In this document: positions 51,125-64,000 of the stretch, piece by piece
Position numbering within the stretch: the first letter of the stretch is position 1
How the letters are laid out: each line of letters opens with the position of its first letter
Assembly: GCA_964057225.1 (NCBI GenBank)
Contig: OZ059900.1
Span: 2,738,501-2,802,500 of the forward strand
DNA: 64,000 nt
Reading direction: 5' to 3'
DNA from: Auanema rhodensis
Taxonomy: Eukaryota; Nematoda; Chromadorea; Rhabditida; Rhabditidae
The notes under the pieces: generated by a model
The model's input: the letters and a program-made list of their open reading frames with translations, nothing else
Databases searched by the model: none
What the model was told of the DNA's origin: nothing
Position numbers and translations under genes: made by a program

Positions 51125-52166
51125 AATACACGAAATGAGTTTATTTTCACGAGTTTGCACTGATATTTATTCATTTTGATCAAAAAAGGTCGAAAATAGA
51201 AAGAATTTTTGAATTTTCCGAGTTTTGAGTCCAATTGGGCTAAATCGCTCATATATATGATCAAAAGCATAGTTTTACTGTCTATGATAACAAAAGTCTT
51301 CAAATATACACTAGTAATGATTAAATCACTGATTTTCACTCAAATAGCATTACTACACTAAGTATGGTCGTTTTTATGCCTTTAACACCATATACTCACC
51401 GATTTTTGGTACAAAATCTGTAATACTCGTAAATTTTGATCATATTCGTTAAGATTTGAAAATCAAACACATAATACACGAAATAAGTCTATTTTTATGA
51501 GTTTGCACTGATATTTATTCATTTTGATCGAAAAAGGTCGAAAATAGAAAGAATTTTTGAAATTTCCGAGTTTTGAGTCTAATTTGGCTAAATCGCTCAT
51601 ATATATGATCAGAAGCATAGTTTTATTGTCTATGACAACAAAAATCATCAATTAAACGCTAGTGATGTTTAAATACTGATTTTCGCTCAAATAGCATTAC
51701 TACACTAAGTATGGTCGTTTTTATGCCTTTAACACCATATACTCACCGATTTTTGGTACAAAATCTGTAATACTCGTAAATTTTGATCATATTCGTTAAG
51801 ATTTGAGAATCAAACATACAATACACAAAATCAGTCTATTTTTATGAGCTTGCACTGATATATATTCATTTTGATCAAAAAAGGTCGAAAATAGAAAGAA
51901 TTTTTGAAATTTCCGAGTTTTGAGTCTAATTTGGCTAAATCGCTCATATACATGATCAGAAGCATAGTTTCATTGTCTATGACAACAAAAGTCATCAATT
52001 AAACGCTAGTGATGTTTAAATACTGATTTTCGCTCAAATAGCATTACTACACTAAGTATGGTCGTTTTTATGCCTTTAACACCATATACTCACCGATTTT
52101 TGGTACAAAATCTGTAATACTCGTAAATTTTGATCATATTCGTTAAGATTTGAAAATCAAACACAC
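51125..52166. repeat. Right edge of domain IV: B'-C-X
   Basis: B' (51125) and C (51473) match 17398 and 17746 in domain II at offset 33,727. The C here has GCCTTTAAC and CTGTAATACTCG rather than the GCCTTAAAC and CTGTAAAACTCG of domain II. Next is an X-type unit (51820, CATATACATGATC, TTTCATTGTC) with an ATGAGCTTGC front, then 5/8 and P1 of domain V. Confidence 0.86.
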
Positions 52167-52514
52167 AATAAACAAAATCAGTCTATTTTTATGAGTTTGC
52201 ACTGATATATATTCATTTTGATCAAAAAAGGTCGAAAATAGAAAGAATTTTTGAATTTTCCGAGTTTTGAGTCCAATTGGGCTAAATCGCTCATATATAT
52301 GATCAAAAGCATAGTTTTACTGTCTATGATAACAAAAGTCTTCAAATATACACTAATAATGATTAAATCACTGAATTTCACTCAAATAGCATTACTACAC
52401 TAAGTATGGTCGTTTTTATGCCTTTAACACCATATACTCACCGATTTTTGGTACAAAATCTGTGATACTCGTAAATTTTGATCATATTCGGTGAGATTCG
52501 AGAATCAAACACAC

Positions 52515-55500
52515 AATACACGAAATAAGTTTATTTTTACGAGTTTGCACTGATATTTATTCATTTTGATCAAAAAAGGTCGAAAATAGAAAGAATTTTT
52601 GAAATTTCCGAGTTTTGAGTCTAATTTGGCTAAATCGCTCATATATATGATCAAAAGCATAGTTTTATTGTCTATGACAACAAAAGTCATCAATTAAACG
52701 CTAGTGATGTTTAAATACTGAATTTCGCTCAAATAGCATTACTACACTAAGTATGGTCGTTTTTATGACTTTAACACCATATACTCACCGATTTTTGGTA
52801 CAAAATCTGTAATACTCGTAAATTTTGATCATATTCGTTAAGATTTGAGAATCAAACATACAATACACAAAATCAGTCTATTTTTATGAGCTTGCACTGA
52901 TATATATTCATTTTGATCAAAAAAGGTCGAAAATAGAAAGAATTTTTGAAATTTACGAGTTTTGAGTCTAATTTGGCTAAATCGCTCATATATATGATCA
53001 GAAGCATAGTTTTATTGTCTATGACAACAAAAGTCATTAGTTAAACACTAATGATGTTTAAATCACTAAATTTCGCTCAAATAGCATTACTACACTAAGT
53101 ATGGTCGTTTTTATGCCTTTAACACCATATACTCACCGATTTTTGGTACAAAATCTGTAATACTTGTAAATTTTGATCATATTTGTTAAGATTCGAGAAT
53201 CAAACACATAATACACGAAATAAGTCTATTTTTATGAGTTTGCACTGATATTTATTCATTTTGATCAAAAAAGGTCGAAAATAGAAAGAATTTTTGAATT
53301 TTCCGAGTTTTGAGTCCAATTGGGCTAAATCGCTCATATATATGATCAAAAGCATAGTTTTACTGTCTATGATAACAAAAGTCTTCAAATATACACTAAT
53401 AATGATTTAATCACTGAATTTCACTCAAATAGCATTACTACACTAAGTATGGTCCTTTTTTATGCCTTTAACACCATATACTCACCGATTTTTGGTACAA
53501 AATCTGTAATACTCGTAAATTTTGATCATATTCGTTAAGATTTGAGAATCAAACATACAATACACAAAATCAGTCTATTTTTATGAGCTTGCACTGATAT
53601 ATATTCATTTTGATCAAAAAAGGTCGAAAATAGAAAGAATTTTTGAAATTTCCGAGTTTTGAGTCTAATTTGGCTAAATCGCTCATATATATGATCAAAA
53701 GCATAGTTTTACTGTCTATGATAACAAAAGTCTTCAAATATACACTAATAATGATTAAATCACTGAATTTCAGTCAAATAGCATTACTACACTAAGTATG
53801 GTCGTTTTTATGCCTTTAACACCATATACTCACCGATTTTTGGTACAAAATCTGTAATACTCGTAAATTTTGATCATATTCGTTAAGATTTGAAAATCAA
53901 ACACACAATAAACAAAATCAGTCTATTTTTATGAGTTTGCACTGATATATATTCATTTTGATCAAAAAAGGTCGAAAATAGAAAGAATTTTTGAATTTTC
54001 CGAGTTTTGAGTCCAATTGGGCTAAATCGCTCATATATATGATCAAAAGCATAGTTTTACTGTCTATGATAACAAAAGTCTTCAAATATACACTAATAAT
54101 GATTTAATCACTGAATTTCACTCAAATAGCATTACTACACTAAGTATGGTCGTTTTTATGCCTTTAACACCATATACTCACCGATTTTTGGTACAAAATC
54201 TGTGATACTCGTAAATTTTGATCATATTCGGTGAGATTCGAGGATCGAACACACAATACACGAAATAAGTTTATTTTTACGAGTTTGCACTGATATTTAT
54301 TCATTTTTATCAAAAAAGGTCGAAAATAGAAAGAATTTTTGAAATTTCCGAGTTTTGAGTCTAATTTGGCTAAATCGCTCATATATATGATCAAAAGCAT
54401 AGTTTTACTGTCTATGATAACAAAAGTCTTCAAATATACACTAATAATGTGTAAATCACTGAATTTCACTCAAATAGCTTTACTACACTAAGTATGGTCG
54501 TTTTTATGCCTTTAACACCATATACTCACCGATTTTTGGTACAAAATCTGTAATACTCGTAAATTTTGATCATATTCGTTAAGATTTGAGAATCAAACAT
54601 ACAATACACAAAATCAGTCTATTTTTATAAGCTTGCACTGATATATATTCATTTTGATCAAAAAAGGTCGAAAATAGAAAGAATTTTTGAAATTTACGAG
54701 TTTTGAGTCTAATTTGGCTAAATCGCTCATATATATGATCAAAAGCATAGTTTTACTGTCTATGATAACAAAAGTCTTCAAATATACACTAATAATGATT
54801 TAATCACTGAATTTCACTCAAATAGCATTACTACACTAAGTATGGTCGTTTTTATGCCTTTAACACCATATACTCACCGATTTTTGGTACAAAATCTGTA
54901 ATACTTGTAAATTTTGATCATATTTGTTAAGATTCGAGAATCAAACACATAATACACGAAATAAGTCTATTTTTATGAGTTTGCACTGATATTTATTCAT
55001 TTTGATCAAAAAAGGTCGAAAATAGAAAGAATTTTTGAATTTTCCGAGTTTTGAGTCCAATTGGGCTAAATCGCTCATATATATGATCAAAAGCATAGTT
55101 TTACTGTCTATGATAACAAAAGTCTTCAAATATACACTAATAATGATTTAATCACTGAATTTCACTCAAATAGCATTACTACACTAAGTATGGTCGTTTT
55201 TATGCCTTTAACACCATATACTCACCGATTTTTGGTACAAAATCTGTAATACTCGTAAATTTTGATCATATTCGTTAAGATTTGAGAATCAAACATACAA
55301 TACACAAAATCAGTCTATTTTTATGAGCTTGCACTGATATATATTCATTTTGATCAAAAAAGGTCGAAAATAGAAAGAATTTTTGAATTTTCCGAGTTTT
55401 GAGTCTAATTTGGCTAAATCGCTCATATATATGATCAAAAGCATAGTTTTACTGTCTATGATAACAAAAGTCTTCAAATATACACTAATAATGATTTAAT

Positions 55501-58081
55501 CACTGAATTTCACTCAAATAGCATTACTACACTAAGTATGGTCGTTTTTATGCCTTTAACACCATATACTCACCGATTTTTGGTACAAAATCTGTAATAC
55601 TCGTAAATTTTGATCATATTCGTTAAGATTTGAGAATCAAACATACAATACACAAAATCAGTCTATTTTTATGAGCTTGCACTGATATATATTCATTTTG
55701 ATCAAAAAAGGTCGAAAATAGAAAGAATTTTTGAAATTTCCGAGTTTTGAGTCTAATTTGGCTAAATCGCTCATATATATGATCAAAAGCATAGTTTTAC
55801 TGTCTATGATAACAAAAGTCTTCAAATATACACTAATAATGATTAAATCACTGAATTTCAGTCAAATAGCATTACTACACTAAGTATGGTCGTTTTTATG
55901 CCTTTAACACCATATACTCACCGATTTTTGGTACAAAATCTGTAATACTCGTAAATTTTGATCATATTCGTTAAGATTTGAGAATCAAACATACAATACA
56001 CAAAATCAGTCTATTTTTATGAGCTTGCACTGATATATATTCATTTTGATCAAAAAAGGTCGAAAATAGAAAGAATTTTTGAAATTTCCGAGTTTTGAGT
56101 CTAATTTGGCTAAATCGCTCATATATATGATCAAAAGCATAGTTTTACTGTCTATGATAACAAAAGTCTTCAAATATACACTAATAATGATTAAATCACT
56201 GAATTTCAGTCAAATAGCATTACTACACTAAGTATGGTCGTTTTTATGCCTTTAACACCATATACTCACCGATTTTTGGTACAAAATCTGTGATACTCGT
56301 AAATTTTGATCATATTCGGTGAGATTCGAGGATCGAACACACAATACACGAAATAAGTTTATTTTTACGAGTTTGCACTGATATTTATTCATTTTTTTCA
56401 AAAAAGGTCGAAAATAGAAAGAATTTTTGAAATTTCCGAGTTTTGAGTCTAATTTGGCTAAATCGCTCATATATATGATCAAAAGCATAGTTTTACTGTC
56501 TATGATAACAAAAGTCTTCAAATATACACTAATAATGATTAAATCACTGAATTTCAGTCAAATAGCATTACTACACTAAGTATGGTCGTTTTTATGCCTT
56601 TAACACCATATACTCACCGATTTTTGGTACAAAATCTGTAATACTCGTAAATTTTGATCATATTCGTTAAGATTTGAGAATCAAACATACAATACACAAA
56701 ATCAGTCTATTTTTATGAGCTTGCACTGATATATATTCATTTTGATCAAAAAAGGTCGAAAATAGAAAGAATTTTTGAAATTTCCGAGTTTTGAGTCTAA
56801 TTTGGCTAAATCGCTCATATATATGATCAAAAGCATAGTTTTACTGTCTATGATAACAAAAGTCTTCAAATATACACTAATAATGATTAAATCACTGAAT
56901 TTCAGTCAAATAGCATTACTACACTAAGTATGGTCGTTTTTATGCCTTTAACACCATATACTCACCGATTTTTGGTACAAAATCTGTGATACTCGTAAAT
57001 TTTGATCATATTCGGTGAGATTCGAGGATCGAACACACAATACACGAAATAAGTTTATTTTTACGAGTTTGCACTGATATTTATTCATTTTTTTCAAAAA
57101 AGGTCGAAAATAGAAAGAATTTTTGAAATTTCCGAGTTTTGAGTCTAATTTGGCTAAATCGCTCATATATATGATCAAAAGCATAGTTTTACTGTCTATG
57201 ATAACAAAAGTCTTCAAATATACACTAATAATGTGTAAATCACTGAATTTCACTCAAATAGCTTTACTACACTAAGTATGGTCGTTTTTATGCCTTTAAC
57301 ACCATATACTCACCGATTTTTGGTACAAAATCTGTAATACTCGTAAATTTTGATCATATTCGTTAAGATTTGAGAATCAAACATACAATACACAAAATCA
57401 GTCTATTTTTATAAGCTTGCACTGATATATATTCATTTTGATCAAAAAAGGTCGAAAATAGAAAGAATTTTTGAAATTTCCGAGTTTTGAGTCTAATTTG
57501 GCTAAATCGCTCATATACATGATCAGAAGCATAGTTTCATTGTCTATGACAACAAAAGTCATCAATTAAACGCTAGTGATGTTTAAATACTGATTTTCGC
57601 TCAAATAGCATTACTACACTAAGTATGGTCGTTTTTATGCCTTTAACACCATATACTCACCGATTTTTGGTACAAAATCTGTAATACTCGTAAATTTTGA
57701 TCATATTCGTTAAGATTTGAAAATCAAACACACAATAAACAAAATCAGTCTATTTTTATGAGTTTGCACTGATATATATTCATTTTGATCAAAAAAGGTC
57801 GAAAATAGAAAGAATTTTTGAATTTTCCGAGTTTTGAGTCCAATTGGGCTAAATCGCTCATATATATGATCAAAAGCATAGTTTTACTGTCTATGATAAC
57901 AAAAGTCTTCAAATATACACTAATAATGATTAAATCACTGAATTTCACTCAAATAGCATTACTACACTAAGTATGGTCGTTTTTATGCCTTTAACACCAT
58001 ATACTCACCGATTTTTGGTACAAAATCTGTGATACTCGTAAATTTTGATCATATTCGGTGAGATTCGAGAATCAAACACAC
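52515..58081. repeat. 16-mer HOR, 5,567 bp
   Basis: P1 (52515), P2, P3 (53210), P4, P5, P6 (54255), P7 (54603), P3 (54951), a P2-front unit with GAATTTTCCGAG (55299), P4 (55647), P4 (55995), P6'/P4 (56343), P4 (56691), P6' (57039), X (57387), 5/8 (57734). The next HOR starts 5,567 bp later with the same first nine units. Confidence 0.88.
55995..57386. repeat. P4-P6' dimer duplication (696-bp period)
   Basis: P4 (55995) and P6'/P4 (56343) are followed by P4 (56691) and P6' (57039). The first P6' front (CATTTTTTTCAAAA, GAGGATCG) ends in a P4 tail (GATTAAATCACTGAATTTCAGTC), while the second has the proper P6 tail (TGTGTAAATC, AGCTTTAC). The chimera marks the crossover point that generated the extra dimer. 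Confidence 0.87.
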
Positions 58082-61000
58082 AATACACGAAATAAGTTTA
58101 TTTTTACGAGTTTGCACTGATATTTATTCATTTTGATCAAAAAAGGTCGAAAATAGAAAGAATTTTTGAAATTTCCGAGTTTTGAGTCTAATTTGGCTAA
58201 ATCGCTCATATATATGATCAAAAGCATAGTTTTATTGTCTATGACAACAAAAGTCATCAATTAAACGCTAGTGATGTTTAAATACTGAATTTCGCTCAAA
58301 TAGCATTACTACACTAAGTATGGTCGTTTTTATGACTTTAACACCATATACTCACCGATTTTTGGTACAAAATCTGTAATACTCGTAAATTTTGATCATA
58401 TTCGATAAGATTTGAGAATCAAACATACAATACACAAAATCAGTCTATTTTTATGAGCTTGCACTGATATATATTCATTTTGATCAAAAAAGGTCGAAAA
58501 TAGAAAGAATTTTTGAAATTTACGAGTTTTGAGTCTAATTTGGCTAAATCGCTCATATATATGATCAGAAGCATAGTTTTATTGTCTATGACAACAAAAG
58601 TCATTAGTTAAACACTAATGATGTTTAAATCACTAAATTTCGCTCAAATAGCATTACTACACTAAGTATGGTCGTTTTTATGCCTTTAACACCATATACT
58701 CACCGATTTTTGGTACAAAATCTGTAATACTTGCAAATTTTGATCATATTTGTTAAGATTCGAGAATCAAACACATAATACACGAAATAAGTCTATTTTT
58801 ATGAGTTTGCACTGATATTTATTCATTTTGATCAAAAAAGGTCGAAAATAGAAAGAATTTTTGAATTTTCCGAGTTTTGAGTCCAATTGGGCTAAATCGC
58901 TCATATATATGATCAAAAGCATAGTTTTACTGTCTATGATAACAAAAGTCTTCAAATATACACTAATAATGATTTAATCACTGAATTTCACTCAAATAGC
59001 ATTACTACACTAAGTATGGTCCTTTTTTATGCCTTTAACACCATATACTCACCGATTTTTGGTACAAAATCTGTAATACTCGTAAATTTTGATCATATTC
59101 GTTAAGATTTGAGAATCAAACATACAATACACAAAATCAGTCTATTTTTATGAGCTTGCACTGATATATATTCATTTTGATCAAAAAAGGTCGAAAATAG
59201 AAAGAATTTTTGAAATTTCCGAGTTTTGAGTCTAATTTGGCTAAATCGCTCATATATATGATCAAAAGCATAGTTTTACTGTCTATGATAACAAAAGTCT
59301 TCAAATATACACTAATAATGATTAAATCACTGAATTTCAGTCAAATAGCATTACTACACTAAGTATGGTCGTTTTTATGCCTTTAACACCATATACTCAC
59401 CGATTTTTGGTACAAAATCTGTAATACTCGTAAATTTTGATCATATTCGTTAAGATTTGAAAATCAAACACACAATAAACAAAATCAGTCTATTTTTATG
59501 AGTTTGCACTGATATATTTTCATTTTGATCAAAAAAGGTCGAAAATAGAAAGAATTTTTGAATTTTCCGAGTTTTGAGTCCAATTGGGCTAAATCGCTCA
59601 TATATATGATCAAAAGCATAGTTTTACTGTCTATGATAACAAAAGTCTTCAAATGTACACTAATAATGATTTAATCACTGAATTTCACTCAAATAGCATT
59701 ACTACACTAAGTATGGTCGTTTTTATGCCTTTAACACCATATACTCACCGATTTTTGGTACAAAATCTGTGATACTCGTAAATTTTGATCATATTCGGTG
59801 AGATTCGAGGATCGAACACACAATACACGAAATAAGTTTATTTTTACGAGTTTGCACTGATATTTATTCATTTTTATCAAAAAAGGTCGAAAATAGAAAG
59901 AATTTTTGAAATTTCCGAGTTTTGAGTCTAATTTGGCTAAATCGCTCATATATATGATCAAAAGCATAGTTTTACTGTCTATGATAACAAAAGTCTTCAA
60001 ATATACACTAATAATGTGTAAATCACTGAATTTCACTCAAATAGCTTTACTACACTAAGTATGGTCGTTTTTATGCCTTTAACACCATATACTCACCGAT
60101 TTTTGGTACAAAATCTGTAATACTCGTAAATTTTGATCATATTCGTTAAGATTTGAGAATCAAACATACAATACACAAAATCAGTCTATTTTTATAAGCT
60201 TGCACTGATATATATTCATTTTGATCAAAAAAGGTCGAAAATAGAAAGAATTTTTGAAATTTACGAGTTTTGAGTCTAATTTGGCTAAATCGCTCATATA
60301 TATGATCAAAAGCATAGTTTTACTGTCTATGATAACAAAAGTCTTCAAATATACACTAATAATGATTTAATCACTGAATTTCACTCAAATAGCATTACTA
60401 CACTAAGTATGGTCGTTTTTATGCCTTTAACACCATATACTCACCGATTTTTGGTACAAAATCTGTAATACTTGTAAATTTTGATCATATTTGTTAAGAT
60501 TCGAGAATCAAACACATAATACACGAAATAAGTCTATTTTTATGAGTTTGCACTGATATTTATTCATTTTGATCAAAAAAGGTCGAAAATAGAAAGAATT
60601 TTTGAAATTTACGAGTTTTGAGTCTAATTTGGCTAAATCGCTCATATATATGATCAAAAGCATAGTTTTACTGTCTATGATAACAAAAGTCTTCAAATAT
60701 ACACTAATAATGATTTAATCACTGAATTTCACTCAAATAGCATTACTACACTAAGTATGGTCGTTTTTATGCCTTTAACACCATATACTCACCGATTTTT
60801 GGTACAAAATCTGTAATACTCGTAAATTTTGATCATATTCGTTAAGATTTGAGAATCAAACATACAATACACAAAATCAGTCTATTTTTATGAGCTTGCA
60901 CTGATATATATTCATTTTGATCAAAAAAGGTCGAAAATAGAAAGAATTTTTGAATTTTCCGAGTTTTGAGTCTAATTTGGCTAAATCGCTCATATATATG

Positions 61001-62952
61001 ATCAAAAGCATAGTTTTACTGTCTATGATAACAAAAGTCTTCAAATATACACTAATAATGATTTAATCACTGAATTTCACTCAAATAGCATTACTACACT
61101 AAGTATGGTCGTTTTTATGCCTTTAACACCATATACTCACCGATTTTTGGTACAAAATCTGTAATACTCGTAAATTTTGATCATATTCGTTAAGATTTGA
61201 GAATCAAACATACAATACACAAAATCAGTCTATTTTTATGAGCTTGCACTGATATATATTCATTTTGATCAAAAAAGGTCGAAAATAGAAAGAATTTTTG
61301 AAATTTCCGAGTTTTGAGTCTAATTTGGCTAAATCGCTCATATATATGATCAAAAGCATAGTTTTACTGTCTATGATAACAAAAGTCTTCAAATATACAC
61401 TAATAATGATTAAATCACTGAATTTCAGTCAAATAGCATTACTACACTAAGTATGGTCGTTTTTATGCCTTTAACACCATATACTCACCGATTTTTGGTA
61501 CAAAATCTGTAATACTCGTAAATTTTGATCATATTCGTTAAGATTTGAAAATCAAACACACAATAAACAAAATCAGTCTATTTTCATGAGTTTGCACTGA
61601 TATATATTCATTTTGATCAAAAAAGGTCGAAAATAGAAAGAATTTTTGAATTTTCCGAGTTTTGAGTCCAATTGGGCTAAATCGCTCATATATATGATCA
61701 AAAGCATAGTTTTACTGTCTATGATAACAAAAGTCTTCAAATATACACTAATAATGATTTAATCACTGAATTTCACTCAAATAGCATTACTACACTAAGT
61801 ATGGTCGTTTTTATGCCTTTAACACCATATACTCACCGATTTTTGGTACAAAATCTGTGATACTCGTAAATTTTGATCATATTCGGTGAGATTCGAGGAT
61901 CGAACACACAATACACGAAATAAGTTTATTTTTACGAGTTTGCACTGATATTTATTCATTTTTATCAAAAAAGGTCGAAAATAGAAAGAATTTTTGAAAT
62001 TTCCGAGTTTTGAGTCTAATTTGGCTAAATCGCTCATATATATGATCAAAAGCATAGTTTTACTGTCTATGATAACAAAAGTCTTCAAATATACACTAAT
62101 AATGTGTAAATCACTGAATTTCACTCAAATAGCTTTACTACACTAAGTATGGTCGTTTTTATGCCTTTAACACCATATACTCACCGATTTTTGGTACAAA
62201 ATCTGTAATACTCGTAAATTTTGATCATATTCGTTAAGATTTGAGAATCAAACATACAATACACAAAATCAGTCTATTTTTATAAGCTTGCACTGATATA
62301 TATTCATTTTGATCAAAAAAGGTCGAAAATAGAAAGAATTTTTGAAATTTCCGAGTTTTGAGTCTAATTTGGCTAAATCGCTCATATACATGATCAGAAG
62401 CATAGTTTCATTGTCTATGACAACAAAAGTCATCAATTAAACGCTAGTGATGTTTAAATACTGATTTTCGCTCAAATAGCATTACTACACTAAGTATGGT
62501 CGTTTTTATGCCTTTAACACCATATACTCACCGATTTTTGGTACAAATTCTGTAATACTCGTAAATTTTGATCATATTCGTTAAGATTTGAAAATCAAAC
62601 ACACAATAAACAAAATCAGTCTATTTTTATGAGTTTGCACTGATATATATTCATTTTGATCAAAAAAGGTCGAAAATAGAAAGAATTTTTGAATTTTCCG
62701 AGTTTTGAGTCCAATTGGGCTAAATCGCTCATATATATGATCAAAAGCATAGTTTTACTGTCTATGATAACAAAAGTCTTCAAATATACACTAATAATGA
62801 TTAAATCACTGAATTTCACTCAAATAGCATTACTACACTAAGTATGGTCGTTTTTATGCCTTTAACACCATATACTCACCGATTTTTGGTACAAAATCTG
62901 TGATACTCGTAAATTTTGATCATATTCGGTGAGATTCGAGAATCAAACACAC
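58082..62952. repeat. 14-mer HOR, 4,871 bp
   Basis: P1 (58082), P2 (58429), P3 (58777), P4 (59126), P5 (59474), P6 (59822), P7 (60170), P3/P7 (60518), the 55299-type unit (60866), P4 (61214), P5 (61562), P6 (61910), X (62258), 5/8 (62605). It differs from the 16-mer by a shorter centre. Private bases: TTCGATAAG near 58401, ACTTGCAAAT near 58730, GATATATTTTC near 59511, AAATGTACAC near 59652, TACAAATTCTG near 62542. Confidence 0.86.
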
Positions 62953-63991
62953 AATACACGAAATAAGTTTATTTTTACGAGTTTGCACTGATATTTATTC
63001 ATTTTGATCAAAAAAGGTCGAAAATAGAAAGAATTTTTGAAATTTCCGAGTTTTGAGTCTAATTTGGCTAAATCGCTCATATATATGATCAAAAGCATAG
63101 TTTTATTGTCTATGACAACAAAAGTCATCAATTAAACGCTAGTGATGTTTAAATACTGAATTTCGCTCAAATAGCATTACTACACTAAGTATGGTCGTTT
63201 TTATGCCTTTAACACCATATACTCACCGATTTTTGGTACAAAATCTGTAATACTCGTTTTGATCATATTCGTTAAGATTTGAGAATCAAACATACAATAC
63301 ACAAAATCAGTCTATTTTTATGAGCTTGCACTGATATATATTCATTTTGATCAAAAAAGGTCGAAAATAGAAAGAATTTTTGAAATTTACGAGTTTTGAG
63401 TCTAATTTGGCTAAATCGCTCATATATATGATCAGAAGCATAGTTTTATTGTCTATGACAACAAAAGTCATTAGTTAAACACTAATGATGTTTAAATCAC
63501 TAAATTTCGCTCAAATAGCATTACTACACTAAGTATGGTCGTTTTTATGCCTTTAACACCATATACTCACCGATTTTTGGTACAAAATCTGTAATACTTG
63601 TAAATTTTGATCATATTTGTTAAGATTCGAGAACCAAACACATAATACACGAAATAAGTCTATTTTTATGAGTTTGCACTGATATTTATTCATTTTGATC
63701 AAAAAAGGTCGAAAATAGAAAGAATTTTTGAATTTTCCGAGTTTTGAGTCCAATTGGGCTAAATCGCTCATATATATGATCAAAAGCATAGTTTTACTGT
63801 CTATGATAACAAAAGTCTTCAAATATACACTAATAATGATTAAATCACTGAATTTCACTCAAATAGCATTACTACACTAAGTATGGTCGTTTTTATGCCT
63901 TTAACACCATATACTCACCGATTTTTGGTACAAAATCTGTGATACTCGTAAATTTTGATCATATTCGGTGAGATTCGAGAATCAAACACAC
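62953..63991. repeat. Start of next HOR (P1-P2-P3)
   Basis: P1 (62953), P2 (63296), P3-like (63644). P1 is 4 bp short because ACTCGTAAATTTTGATC is reduced to ACTCGTTTTGATC near 63254-63262, a private deletion. The P3-like unit has a GATTAAATC...GTGATACTCG tail, so it runs into a P8- or P1-type successor past the window edge. Confidence 0.85.
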
Positions 63992-64000
63992 AATACACGA

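Larger units (their letters stand above)
35834..52166. repeat. Domain IV: D/E/F/A/Y-type HOR family
   Basis: Forty-seven monomers dominated by types rare or absent elsewhere: Y (P2-like front with P1 tail), D', D'', E, F, A' and 3/6 hybrids. Many units are 347 bp, so HOR periods are slightly shorter than multiples of 348 (4,172 for 12; 2,780 for 8). AAGCTT, frequent in domains I and III, occurs here only once (45941). The domain reads as a distinct HOR family flanked by the P-type family. Confidence 0.87.
1..64000. repeat. Uninterrupted ~348-bp satellite DNA array
   Basis: The window is filled end to end by a 347-349 bp tandem repeat: 184 full units to position 63,991, then the first bases of another. 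Successive units start at 1, 348, 696, 1045, 1393, 1741, 2089, 2437, 2785 and so on, and each carries recognisable landmarks such as GCACTGATAT, GGTCGAAAATAGAAAG and CACCATATACTCACC in the same order and orientation. Unit 1 has 98 G or C in 347 bases. I saw no inverted unit, no transposon and no non-satellite spacer. Such long arrays with multi-monomer periodicity are typical of eukaryotic centromeric or heterochromatic satellites; chromosomal position and species cannot be told from sequence alone. No gene-like signal stands out from the repeat background on either strand. Confidence 0.98.
52167..64000. repeat. Domain V: P-type HORs (16-mer and 14-mer)
   Basis: Opens with a 5/8 unit (52167) and then P1 at 52515, 58082 and 62953. 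The composition matches domains I and III rather than IV, with P6 in the AAAAGCATAG form. The window ends inside the monomer that starts at 63992, so the array continues beyond the right edge, as it does at the left. Confidence 0.88.

Noticed and set aside
1-64000. A CRISPR array or prokaryotic direct-repeat system.
   Set aside because: Units are about 348 bp with no alternation of short identical repeats and unique spacers; the entire unit repeats.
1-64000. Promoters, terminators or tRNA/rRNA genes in the TATATATA and A/T-run segments.
   Set aside because: TATA-like strings recur in every monomer as part of the TCATATATATGA palindrome; no RNA gene structure accompanies them.

Overview
The whole 64-kb window is one uninterrupted tandem array of an AT-rich satellite DNA. 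The unit is about 348 bp. Unit 1 has 28% G+C by hand count. I find no protein-coding gene, RNA gene, transposon, CRISPR array or unique spacer. Using the recurring AATAcAC motif as phase, the window holds 184 complete monomers (1-63,991; mean 347.8 bp) plus 9 bases of the next. Every unit I checked runs head-to-tail in the same direction. This is the architecture of eukaryotic centromeric, pericentromeric or other heterochromatic satellite with higher-order repeats (HORs). I cannot name the species. Many differences between monomer types are CpG to TpG/CpA, so a genome that methylates CpG (a plant or a methylating animal) is favoured, but this is inference.

Monomer types used below are defined by the first HOR: P1 (1), P2 (348), P3 (696), P4 (1045), P5 (1393), P6 (1741), P7 (2089), P8 (2437). 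Further types are X (7658), 5/8 (8005), A (16357), B (16704), C (17746), D (18093), Y (35834), E (37920) and F (38267). The types differ by blocks of linked variants. Many monomers are chimeras, with the front of one type and the tail of another, as expected from unequal crossover and gene conversion.

Layout. Domain I (1-16,356): six HOR copies built on P1-P8, of 8, 8, 8, 9, 7 and 7 monomers. Domain II (16,357-18,786): an island of divergent monomers A-B-A-B-C-D-C. Domain III (18,787-35,833): P-type monomers in irregular HORs with local trimer duplications. Domain IV (35,834-52,166): a distinct family with D/E/F/A/Y monomers, a 4,172-bp periodicity and then about 2.78-kb HORs. Its right edge shares a block with domain II at an offset of 33,727 bp. 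Domain V (52,167-64,000): P-type monomers again, as a 16-mer HOR (5,567 bp) and a 14-mer HOR (4,871 bp).

There is no gene network to describe. What the window records is how the array evolved: local tandem duplications of 2, 3, 8, 12 and 16 monomers, loss of single monomers by crossover within units, and alternation of two related HOR families. Open frames of 61-101 codons on the minus strand recur because the monomer recurs. I treat them as non-coding.
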